DNA from: Dactylosporangium sp040689395
GTDB taxonomy: Bacteria; Actinomycetota; Actinomycetes; Mycobacteriales; Micromonosporaceae
Assembly: GCF_040689395.1 (NCBI RefSeq)
Contig: NZ_JBFAZX010000024.1
Coordinates: 1-64,000, forward strand
Direction: 5' to 3'
Length of the DNA stretch: 64,000 nt
The notes under the pieces were generated by a model that was given only the letters and a program-made list of their open reading frames with translations, searched no databases and had not been told where the DNA came from. Positions 1-7,587 of this stretch are shown here, in pieces. The translations under genes were made by a program, and so were the position numbers. The number at the start of each line of letters is the position of its first letter. Positions within the stretch are counted from its first letter, which is position 1.

Positions 1-182
1 GGGAACGGGATCCGGGCGGGCGCGAACGCCTTCTCGGCGAGCCGCAGCATCACGATCGAATCCTTGCCGCCGGAGAACAGCAGCACCGGCCGCTCAAACT
101 CCGCGAGCACCTCACGCATGACGAACAGGCTCTCGGCCTCAAGCGCGTCCAGATGGGAGACCCGATAGGGAGGCCGGCTCAT
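1..182 (-). CDS. cysD: Sulfate adenylyltransferase subunit 2 (CysD), N-terminal part, cut by the window edge
   Basis: Only the first 60 or so residues are present; the gene continues beyond base 1. The translation starts MSRPPYRVSHLDALEAES and carries the PP-loop signature SGGKDSIVM at about residues 38-46, typical of CysD, the small subunit that forms adenosine 5'-phosphosulfate from ATP and sulfate together with the GTPase CysN. The ATG overlaps the TGA of the sulfotransferase upstream (ATGA), so the two should be translated together. A sulfate-activation gene directly behind a sulfotransferase suggests dedicated PAPS supply for sulfating a secondary metabolite. Whether cysN/cysC follow cannot be seen. 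Confidence 0.9.
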   Translation of the reverse strand, partial: MSRPPYRVSHLDALEAESLFVMREVLAEFERPVLLFSGGKDSIVMLRLAEKAFAPARIPF

Positions 183-913
183 CGGACCGCCGCCCCCGCG
201 ATGCGGTGCTCCCGCAGCCGCTCGTAGAAGGGGCGGTGGTAGGCGATGAGCGCGTCCACCCGCTCGGCGTCGGCCGGGTCGATCGGGTGCTCGTTGGCGG
301 CGGCGGTGAAGCCGCTGCTGCGGGACACGTCACGGTGCCACGCCTCGGTCCGGGCCCACTCGGGGCGGGCGCCCTGGTCCCAGGTCAGCGCGTCGGGCAG
401 GAACGGCAGGCCGGTCAGCTCGCAGTAGCGGGCGACGACGGCGGGCGGGTCGGCGACGAGGTCGTCACCGTCGATCACGACGGTGGGGGCGCCGGCCGCC
501 CGGACGACGTTGAAGATCTCGTACACCCGCTCGAAGCCGATCTCGTCGCGTTCGACGGTGCGGTTCATGGCGTAGTGCGAGCCGACGACGGCGGCGGGGT
601 CGCGGATCATGAACGTGTTGGTGAGGTCGGTGTGCAGCCGCGGGTCGGCGAGCAGGGCGCCGTAGCGGTAGTCGGCGGTCTCCTTGACGAACAGCCGCCG
701 CTCACTCGCGCGGGCCCGGTCCAGCAGGAGCTCGAAGAGCTCCTCGATGGACGTGGCGGTGGCTTCGCCCAGGTCGAACCGGCCGGTGGCGGCGAGGTTG
801 GAGAAGGGTTCGTGCACGACGTCGAGGTCGCCGCGCTCGATGATCATGCGGAGGAAGGCGGTGGAGCGCGAGCGTGGTACCGCCCACATGACGATGACGG
901 GAGGGATGCTCAC
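179..913 (-). CDS. PAPS-dependent sulfotransferase family protein
   Basis: The protein of about 244 residues has the sulfotransferase 5'-phosphosulfate loop near its N-terminus (PRSRSTAF) and a 3'-phosphate-binding segment around RDPAAVVGSHY. It should move a sulfuryl group from PAPS to a hydroxyl or amine. The GTG at 913 overlaps the aldo/keto reductase stop as GTGA; a second GTG at 922 would add three residues. The gene sits between the aldo/keto reductase and cysD with overlaps on both sides, so it belongs to one operon. The acceptor is not deducible. A metabolite of the adjacent peptide cluster is the obvious candidate. Confidence 0.82.
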   Translation of the reverse strand: MSIPPVIVMWAVPRSRSTAFLRMIIERGDLDVVHEPFSNLAATGRFDLGEATATSIEELFELLLDRARASERRLFVKETADYRYGALLADPRLHTDLTNTFMIRDPAAVVGSHYAMNRTVERDEIGFERVYEIFNVVRAAGAPTVVIDGDDLVADPPAVVARYCELTGLPFLPDALTWDQGARPEWARTEAWHRDVSRSSGFTAAANEHPIDPADAERVDALIAYHRPFYERLREHRIAGAAVR

Positions 914-1905
914 TGCGACCACTCCGTCGGCTCCCGGTCCCAGCGGTGCCGGCGCAGCTCGTCCAGCAGGGCCGGGTCGAGCGGCGGGGCGTCGCTGGTG
1001 GCGATGTTGGCGCGCACGTGCGGGAGCGTGCGCATCCCCGGGATGACCGTGCTGACCTGGGGGTTGGCGAGGATGAAGCGCAGCGCCAGCTCGGGCAGGC
1101 TGACCCCGTCGGGCAGGACGGCCGTGAGGGCCTCGGCCCGCGAGACGCTGGCTTCGAGGTTTGCCGGCACGAAGTAGCTGTTGCGCCAGTCACCCTCGGG
1201 CCAGGTGCTCTCGCGGGTCAGGGTCCCGGTGAGGGTGCCCTCGTCGAAGGGGACCCGGGCGATGACGGCGATGTCCAGCTCGGCGCAGACGCCGAAGAGC
1301 TTGTCCTCGGGGGCCTGGTCGAGGACGTTGTAGATGACCTGCACGGCGTCGATGAGACCGGTCTGGAGGGTGTCGAGGACGTTCCACGGCTCCCAGCGGT
1401 TGATGCTGATCCCGATCCCGTCGACGAGGCCCTGGTCGCGCAGGTCGGCCACGACCCGCTGCCATTCCGGCTCGCGGGCCCAGGTGTCCTCCCAGACGTG
1501 GAACTGCAGCAGGTCGATGCGCTCGACGCCGAGGTTATCCAGGCTGCGGTCGACGTATTCGCGGATGTGCTCCTCGGGGAAGACGTCAGCGATCGCCGAG
1601 TCGCGGGTGGAGGGCCACCGGCGGTCCTTCGGCGGGATCTTCGTGGCCAGCTTCAGCCCGCCCGCCGCCGGAGCCTCACCGACGCTGGTGCGCAGGCCGC
1701 CGAGCAGCCGCTCGCTGTGGCCGCGGCCGTAGATCCAGGCGGTGTCGAAGAAGTTGCAGCCGAGCCGGACGGCCTCCAGCAGGGCCTCCTTGCCGGTGGT
1801 GTCGTCGGCGCCGGTCCAGCCGCCTTCGCCGCCGCCGATGCCCCACATGCCGTAGCCGATTTCGCTGACCGGCCAGCCGAGCCGGCCGAAGGTGCGGTAC
1901 CGCAT
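910..1905 (-). CDS. Aldo/keto reductase
   Basis: This is a 331-residue (beta/alpha)8 NADPH-dependent reductase. Family residues are visible: Asp and Tyr in FFDTAWIYG (about residue 52-60), Lys in ATKIPP and His in LLQFHVW, matching the Asp-Tyr-Lys-His tetrad. The C-terminal STVIPGMRTLPHVRANI is the usual cofactor segment. The ATG at 1905 is preceded by AGGAGG at good spacing; the open frame extends further upstream but without homology. It lies 28 bases behind the ArgG-like gene and overlaps the sulfotransferase. Reduction of the aldehyde released by the neighbouring A-PCP-reductase protein is a plausible role, not proven. Confidence 0.88.
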   Translation of the reverse strand: MRYRTFGRLGWPVSEIGYGMWGIGGGEGGWTGADDTTGKEALLEAVRLGCNFFDTAWIYGRGHSERLLGGLRTSVGEAPAAGGLKLATKIPPKDRRWPSTRDSAIADVFPEEHIREYVDRSLDNLGVERIDLLQFHVWEDTWAREPEWQRVVADLRDQGLVDGIGISINRWEPWNVLDTLQTGLIDAVQVIYNVLDQAPEDKLFGVCAELDIAVIARVPFDEGTLTGTLTRESTWPEGDWRNSYFVPANLEASVSRAEALTAVLPDGVSLPELALRFILANPQVSTVIPGMRTLPHVRANIATSDAPPLDPALLDELRRHRWDREPTEWSQ

Positions 1906-1933
1906 CGATCGTCCTCCTTGTCTTCTCGGCCGC

Positions 1934-3112
1934 TCACACGGCGGCGGTGAGTGGTTCGCGCCACCGGTTGCCGCCGGTGCCGAACCGGGTCTGCTGCAGG
2001 GCGCCGGACGCGGTGACGTCCACGGCGGTGGGGCGGGCTGTGCCGCGGTGCAACGTGAGTGTGACGGTGGCCGAGGCCCGCTCGAGCAGCGCGTCGAGCG
2101 CGGCCCGGGCGGACACGGCGGCCGGGTCGGCATACCAGGCCTCGTAGACGGCGGCGCCAAGAGTGCCGCTGAGTTGCTCGTAGAGCGCGCGCGACGGCTG
2201 GTCGAGGCTGGTCTGCAGCACGCGCTGCCAGGCGGCGCCCAGCACCTCCAACGCCGGCGCCTCGTAGACGCCGCGGCAGACGGTGCCGATGATGCGCCGC
2301 TCGACCACGTCGCGCAGCCACACACCGTGGTGGGCGCCGAGCTCGCCGGCACGCAGCAGGATGGCGATCGGGTCCGGTCCACTGCCGTCGATGTCGGTGA
2401 TGCGGCCCTCGGCGACCGTCACGGTGACGGTGCGCGGGTCGTCGGGGGCGTCGGCGGGCCAGCGACTCCAGCGGGGCCGCAGCGTGCGCGCGTCGACGGG
2501 CACCCGGAGGTCCTCGAGGGCCGCGGACTCGTGCGAGGCCCCGGCGAGCGAGGCGTCGGTCGACCAGTCGGCGCCGCTGCCCTCATCCAGCGGCAGGCCG
2601 GCCGCCTGCACCGCGTCGAGCATCGCCTCGCGGCCCGGGAATCGGCGCAGCGCGGACGGGTCGATCCATGGCGCGTACACATCCAGGCCCGGTGCGAACC
2701 GGGCGGTGTAACGGGCGAATCGGCGCTGGTCGTTGCCGCCGCCGACGCAGCCGTGGGCGAGCACGCTGTGCCCCTCGGCGACCAGCCGCGGCGCGAGTTG
2801 CTCGACGAGCACGAGCCGGGCTGCGCCGGTGGTGTTCCAGTAGCCGCCGTCGTGGCGGGCCTGGTAGCGCACGAGGTCGAGGGCGAGCGCGGCCATCGGG
2901 GCGCGCAGGTCGACGAGCGTGGCCGGCGCCCCCTGGGCCCGCCAGGCGGCGACGACGGCCTCCAACTCGGCGCGCGGCGCCTGCCCGATGTCGGCGATCA
3001 GGTGGTGCGCGTCGACGCCCCGCTCGGCCAGCCAGATGCCCAGGGCGGTGCTGGACAGTCCGCCTCCCTGCAGCACGCCGACCGAGCGTTCAGCGAGTGA
3101 CCCAACATACAT
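1934..3112 (-). CDS. Argininosuccinate synthase-like protein with degenerate ATP loop
   Basis: The 392 residues align by eye with ArgG along the whole length. LQGGGLSSTALGIWLAERG stands where ArgG has YSGGLDTS, AHGCVGGGNDQRRF where ArgG has HGATGKGNDQVRF, APW and DWSTDASL in place of PWSMDENL, and CRGVYEAP in place of SRGIYETP. The N-type ATP-pyrophosphatase loop SGGxDS/T is therefore altered (GGGLSS), which suggests a changed substrate or mechanism rather than arginine synthesis. No argininosuccinate lyase is in the window. The ATG at 3112 has no convincing ribosome site. It heads the minus-strand tailoring operon, divergent from the A-PCP-reductase gene. Confidence 0.8.
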   Translation of the reverse strand: MYVGSLAERSVGVLQGGGLSSTALGIWLAERGVDAHHLIADIGQAPRAELEAVVAAWRAQGAPATLVDLRAPMAALALDLVRYQARHDGGYWNTTGAARLVLVEQLAPRLVAEGHSVLAHGCVGGGNDQRRFARYTARFAPGLDVYAPWIDPSALRRFPGREAMLDAVQAAGLPLDEGSGADWSTDASLAGASHESAALEDLRVPVDARTLRPRWSRWPADAPDDPRTVTVTVAEGRITDIDGSGPDPIAILLRAGELGAHHGVWLRDVVERRIIGTVCRGVYEAPALEVLGAAWQRVLQTSLDQPSRALYEQLSGTLGAAVYEAWYADPAAVSARAALDALLERASATVTLTLHRGTARPTAVDVTASGALQQTRFGTGGNRWREPLTAAV

Positions 3113-3494
3113 GATCGATATGATAAAGGCTGATCATGAAAAATTGGCAAGGCCCTTCGTGAACTGTCGGAAATCCCGTCGGAGCGACGGGTTGTGACGG
3201 AGATCCGCGACCCGACAGAAAACCGATCAGCACTTGTTCGGGCCCAACGACGCGGGGTAACGTCATTCGCCGTCCTCTCTCGCCAACGGCCCGATGTTAA
3301 CACTCATCGACGTCGCAGCCCAGTCATTGTTAACGGACCGAGAAGCACCAGCTGATTGACCTCTATGAATGATCTACGGATACTTCATACCTCTCCGTTC
3401 ATCATTCGGTCATAGACCCAGGTCACAAGCCACATTCTGTCCCGCCGCCGGCACGACCCTACCGGCGGCGATCCAGCGCGCCCGGAGCCGTGTC
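3113..3494. promoter_or_regulatory. Divergent control region between the ArgG-like and NRPS genes
   Basis: This 382-base stretch has no supportable gene and is visibly AT-richer than its surroundings. It holds a CATGATC...GATCATG inverted repeat at 3110-3138 overlapping the ArgG-like start, and two GTTAAC palindromes at 3296-3301 and 3329-3334, 33 bases (about three helical turns) apart. These are candidate operators for a regulator of both arms of the cluster. No specific promoter hexamers are assigned with confidence. Confidence 0.45.
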
Positions 3495-6400
3495 ATGACG
3501 AGCAACCCCACGACCGACCACCACCATCGAGCCGGACACGACGCCGTGCCGCACGGCATCGGCGAGGCCCGGGAGTTTCCTCGCACCTGCTCGGTGCTCG
3601 ACCTCTTCGAGGTCGTCGCGCGCGGCACGCCCGACCGCCCCGCCGTGAGCCACGGCCCGGCCGGCCTGACCTTCGCCGAGCTCGACGCCGCCGCCACGAC
3701 GGTCGCCGCCGCCCTGCGCGAGCACGGCGTCGGCCCGGGCGACCTCGTGCCCCTCCTGATCGGCAACAGCCTGCACTTCCCCGTCGCCGTCCTCGGCGCG
3801 ATGAAGGCCGGCGCCGTCTACGTGCCGGTCGACCCGGACTGGCCGGCAACCCGCATCCAGGGCGCGCTGCGTCAGCTCGCCCCCGCCGTCATCCTCGCCG
3901 TCCGTGCGACCGGGGCCGCCGTGCCCGCGTCGGACGGGCCCAAAACGGTCGTGCTGGCCGTCGACGACCTCCCGCCGGCACCGGCCGCCGCCCCCGCGGA
4001 CGGCGCGCGGCCGGGGCCCGAGGACCTCATCTACGGCTACTTCACCTCCGGCTCGACCGGGACCCCGAAGTGCACCCTCAACCGCCACCGCGGCCTGGTC
4101 AACCGGCTCACCGCGATGTCGGGGCACTTCGGCGACGGCGCCGGGCAGATCGTGCTGCAGAACAGCCGCCCGACCTTCGACTCGTCGATGTGGCAGGTGC
4201 TGTGGCCGCTCACCACCGGCGGGCGTGTCGTCATCCCCGACCGTCGCGGCATCCTCGACCTCGAGGAGACCTGTCGGATCATCGGCCGGCACGGCATCAC
4301 CATCACCGACTTCGTGCCATCGGTGCTCAGCGCGCTGGTCGCCCTGCTGGAGCTGCGCCCGGACCTGGTCGCCGACCTGTCCGGCCTACGTCGCATGCTG
4401 ATCGGCGGCGAGGCCGCCAACCGCCACGTCCTGCAGCGGCTGCACACACTGCTGCCCGGACTGCGGGTGACCAACACCTACGGCCCCACCGAGTGCTCGA
4501 TCGGCTCGGTCTTCCACGACATCGACCTCGACGCCGACCCGGTCGCGGTTTCCGGACAGGACGGCAGCATTCCGCTGGGCGGGCCCATCCCGAACACCGC
4601 GGCGCTCGTCCTCGACGACGACCTGCGCCCCCTGCCGCCGGGCAAGATCGGTGAGATCTTCATCGGCGGCGAGTGCGTCGGCGCCGGATACCTGCACGAC
4701 GCCGAGCGCACCGCCCAGGCGTTCGTGGACAACCCGTTCACCGCCGTGCCCGGGCCCACGCTGTACCGCACCGGCGACCTCGGCCACGTCGGACCGGACG
4801 GCCTGCTGCGCTTCGACGGCCGCCGCGACGACCAGGTCAAGGTCGGCGGCGTGCGCATCGAGCTCGCCGAGATCGAGCGCGCGCTGCTGGAGGTGGCCGG
4901 GGTGCGCGACGCCGCCGTAGTGGCCAGCGGCGAGGGCGCGGGCCGTTCCCTGGTCGCGTTCCTCACCGCCGGGTCGCCGGGCGAGCCGGAGACCGACGCC
5001 GTCGTGGCGCACCTGCGCCGGCAGCTGCCCGCCGAGGTGGTGCCGCGCCGCCTGGTCCGTCTCGCGGAGCTGCCCCTGACACCCAACGGCAAGCTCGACC
5101 GGCGCCGGCTGGAACAGCTCGCCGCCGAGCGGATCGCCGAGGCCGCCGAGCCTACCGCCGTCGTCGCGCCGGCCTCCGGCACCGAGGAACTCGTCGCCGG
5201 GGTGTGGCGTGAGGTGCTGCAGGTGGAGACCGTCTCGGTCGACGTCGCCTTCACTGAGTACGGCGGCACCTCGCTACTGGCCCACCGCATCGGCACGCTG
5301 CTGGGCAGCCGTGCCGGCCGGCCGGTCGACGTCGGCGCGCTGCTTCGCGCCGACACCGTGCGCGAGCAGGCCGCGCTGCTGCTCGGCGGTGGCCGGCCCG
5401 CCCGCGCGGACGGTGGCATCACCCAGCTGGAGGCCGACCGGCGGGTGGCAGAGCTCGGCGCCGTGCGGGCCCGGCCCGCCCCTCAGCGCTCGCACCGGGT
5501 TCTCGTCACGGGCAGCACCGGGTTCATCGGCGCGCATCTGCTGGCTGAGTTGCTGTCCCGGCCGACGGTGCACATCATCTGCCTCGTGCGCGCCGCCGAC
5601 GTACCGGCCGCACGGGAGCGCCTGCGAGCCGCGCTACGGCACTACCGGCTCGCCGAGGCACTCACCCGCCTCGACTACGCGCTGGGATACGGCCAGCTGC
5701 GCATCATCGCCGGCGACCTCGCGGCGCCGGAGCTCGGGCTGCCCCACGGCGCCTTCACCCGCCTCGCACACGAGGTCGACGCCGTGCTGCACGCCGGCGC
5801 GCGGGTGAACTTCCTGTCCGACTACGCCGGCCTGCGCGCCGACAACGTCCTCGGCACGCGGGAGCTGCTGCGCCTGGCCCTGACCGGCGACGGCTGCCGG
5901 CTGCACGTGCTGTCCAGCTTCAGCGCGTTCGGCGCCGACGAGCTCGCCGGACACGGCGGGGCACCGATCGGCGAGGACCGCCTGCCCGACCCGGCCCGGC
6001 CGCCCGCCGACGGCTACAGCCGCTCCAAGCACGTCGTCGAGCACGTGCTGGAGGACTCCCGCCGCTACGGGCTGGACTCCGTCGTCTACCGGCTCGGCGA
6101 GATCTGGCCGCACAGCCGCACCGGGGTGCCCAACGCCGCCTCCATCGCGCACGGCCTGATCGCCGCGTGCGCGCGCACCGGCATCGTCTTCCCGACCACC
6201 GCCGCCACGGATCACCTGCCCGTCGACCTCGTGGCCGGATACGTCGCCACCGCGGTCACCGGCCGGCGCCCGACCGGCGACCGGGTGCACCTGCTGCGCC
6301 CGACCTCGCTGCGCTTCGCCGAGGTCTTCGACGCTCTGGTGGACCGTGGCATCGCCGAGCCCGGCGGCTTCCCGCGGTTCTGGGCCCGGCTGCACGAGCT

Positions 6401-6662
6401 CGTCGAGCGCGACGGCGCCGACGAGCTGCTGGTCCGGGCGGCGATGCTGCTGCCCGCCCCGCACGACGACGGCCCGGCCGCGCCGGCTGCCCTGGAGGCG
6501 ATGTTCACCGACAGTTCGCGTCACTTCGCCGTCGCCGAGTTCACCAGCCACGCACCGAGCATGGCGGCGCTGGTCACCCGCACCGCGCTGGACGACCTGA
6601 CCCCGTTCCTGGACGGCCTGGCGCCCTCCGACGTCGGCGCCGGCCTGGGCGCGCGGCGATGA
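3495..6662 (+). CDS. Free-standing NRPS: adenylation - PCP - thioester reductase (A-T-R)
   Basis: The 1,055-residue protein has an adenylation domain with A3 YFTSGSTGTPK near 181, A5 NTYGPTE near 325, A7 YRTGD near 422 and A10 NGKLDRR near 529. A carrier domain follows (YGGTSLLA, serine near 591), then a NADPH-dependent reductase domain with LVTGSTGFIG near 668 and catalytic YSRSK near 841. There is no condensation domain, so it activates one acid, holds it as a thioester and releases it reductively, like carboxylic acid reductases and Lys2-type proteins. A hand-read specificity code is about D-S-W-D-L-G-T-I; an acidic residue in the pocket hints at a basic substrate but gives no identity. 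ATG 3495 has GGAG upstream; an in-frame start at 3369 lacks homology. Confidence 0.93.
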   Translation: MTSNPTTDHHHRAGHDAVPHGIGEAREFPRTCSVLDLFEVVARGTPDRPAVSHGPAGLTFAELDAAATTVAAALREHGVGPGDLVPLLIGNSLHFPVAVLGAMKAGAVYVPVDPDWPATRIQGALRQLAPAVILAVRATGAAVPASDGPKTVVLAVDDLPPAPAAAPADGARPGPEDLIYGYFTSGSTGTPKCTLNRHRGLVNRLTAMSGHFGDGAGQIVLQNSRPTFDSSMWQVLWPLTTGGRVVIPDRRGILDLEETCRIIGRHGITITDFVPSVLSALVALLELRPDLVADLSGLRRMLIGGEAANRHVLQRLHTLLPGLRVTNTYGPTECSIGSVFHDIDLDADPVAVSGQDGSIPLGGPIPNTAALVLDDDLRPLPPGKIGEIFIGGECVGAGYLHDAERTAQAFVDNPFTAVPGPTLYRTGDLGHVGPDGLLRFDGRRDDQVKVGGVRIELAEIERALLEVAGVRDAAVVASGEGAGRSLVAFLTAGSPGEPETDAVVAHLRRQLPAEVVPRRLVRLAELPLTPNGKLDRRRLEQLAAERIAEAAEPTAVVAPASGTEELVAGVWREVLQVETVSVDVAFTEYGGTSLLAHRIGTLLGSRAGRPVDVGALLRADTVREQAALLLGGGRPARADGGITQLEADRRVAELGAVRARPAPQRSHRVLVTGSTGFIGAHLLAELLSRPTVHIICLVRAADVPAARERLRAALRHYRLAEALTRLDYALGYGQLRIIAGDLAAPELGLPHGAFTRLAHEVDAVLHAGARVNFLSDYAGLRADNVLGTRELLRLALTGDGCRLHVLSSFSAFGADELAGHGGAPIGEDRLPDPARPPADGYSRSKHVVEHVLEDSRRYGLDSVVYRLGEIWPHSRTGVPNAASIAHGLIAACARTGIVFPTTAATDHLPVDLVAGYVATAVTGRRPTGDRVHLLRPTSLRFAEVFDALVDRGIAEPGGFPRFWARLHELVERDGADELLVRAAMLLPAPHDDGPAAPAALEAMFTDSSRHFAVAEFTSHAPSMAALVTRTALDDLTPFLDGLAPSDVGAGLGARR

Positions 6663-6719
6663 GCGAGGGCCTCAGGAGGACCGCCGACGCCGGCCACGCG
6701 CCGGTGCGAGGATGCGGGG

Positions 6720-7343
6720 ATGCCGCTGAACCTCGCGCTCTTCCTCGTGTTCCTCGTCGCGATCCTGCTCATCTGCGTGACGCCGGGCCCCGACATGCTG
6801 TATCTCGTGGCGACCTCACTGAGCCAGGGCCCGCTGGCCGGGGTCGTGGCGTCGGCCGGCATGGCGATCGGGATGCTGGTGCACACCCTCGCGGTGACGC
6901 TGGGACTCGCCGCCGTGCTGGCCGCCTCGCCGGTGGCCTACGAGGTGATCAAGTACGGCGGCGCGGCATACCTGGTGTACATGGGCGTCCAGGCCTGGCG
7001 TACCCGATCGGAGCTGGGGCGGACACCGGCGGTGCAGGACCGGGTCGCCACCTGGCGCGTGCTGTGGCGGGCCATGGTCACCAACATCCTCAACCCGAAG
7101 ATCATCCTGTTCTACCTGGCGTTCCTGCCGCAGTTCGTCGACGCCGGCCGCGGCCATCCGACGCTGCAGCTGCTCATCCTCGGGCTGACCTTCGTCGTCG
7201 TGGGCCTGCTGGTCGACTCGCTCATCGGGATCAGCGCCGGCCGGCTCGGCCGATGGCTGCAGCGGCGCCGGAGGGCCGACACGATCCTCAACCGCATCGC
7301 CGGCACGGTCTTCATCGCGCTCGCGGTCCGGCTGGTGGTCTGA
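6720..7343 (+). CDS. LysE/RhtB family amino-acid exporter
   Basis: The 207-residue membrane protein shows the family's N-terminal signature LLICVTPGPDMLYLVATSLSQG, about six hydrophobic segments and the loop NPKIILFYLAFLPQF. LysE/RhtB proteins export amino acids or small amino-acid-like compounds. It lies between the A-T-R gene and mbtH in the same direction (57 and 40 bases away), so it is probably part of the operon. It could export a small product such as a released amino alcohol or sulfate ester, or relieve precursor excess. The role is inferred from position only. Confidence 0.85.
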   Translation: MPLNLALFLVFLVAILLICVTPGPDMLYLVATSLSQGPLAGVVASAGMAIGMLVHTLAVTLGLAAVLAASPVAYEVIKYGGAAYLVYMGVQAWRTRSELGRTPAVQDRVATWRVLWRAMVTNILNPKIILFYLAFLPQFVDAGRGHPTLQLLILGLTFVVVGLLVDSLIGISAGRLGRWLQRRRRADTILNRIAGTVFIALAVRLVV

Positions 7344-7383
7344 GTGCGCGGCACCGCAATTCATCGACAACGGGAGCACAACC

Positions 7384-7587
7384 ATGACCGAGACAGCAGA
7401 GCACCGCCCCGACGAGCCCGTCTTCACGGTGGTGGTCAACCACGAGGAGCAGCACTCGGTGTGGCCCGCCGGTCGCGAGGTGCCCGCCGGGTGGCGCGAG
7501 ATCGGCGTGCACGGCACCCGGGCCGAGTGCCTCGCCCACATCGCCCAGGTGTGGACCGACCTGCGGCCGCTGAGCGTGCGCCGATGA
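7384..7587 (+). CDS. MbtH-like NRPS accessory protein
   Basis: The 67 residues carry the family pattern NHEEQHSVWPAGREVPAGW and the C-terminal tryptophan segment AHIAQVWTDLRP. MbtH-like proteins bind adenylation domains and are often needed for their folding or activity. The stop overlaps the start of the following synthetase (ATGA), typical for an mbtH gene serving the adjacent enzymes. It probably serves several or all adenylation domains of this cluster. Confidence 0.95.
   Translation: MTETAEHRPDEPVFTVVVNHEEQHSVWPAGREVPAGWREIGVHGTRAECLAHIAQVWTDLRPLSVRR

Noticed and set aside
1906..2382. N-terminal extension of the aldo/keto reductase frame
   Set aside because: It lies over the ArgG-like gene, lacks homology, and the ATG at 1905 has a near-perfect ribosome site.
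5263..5280. GGTS instead of GGHS/GGDS in the carrier domain of the A-T-R protein as a defect
   Set aside because: The phosphopantetheine serine is present and the variable third residue is tolerated in carrier domains.
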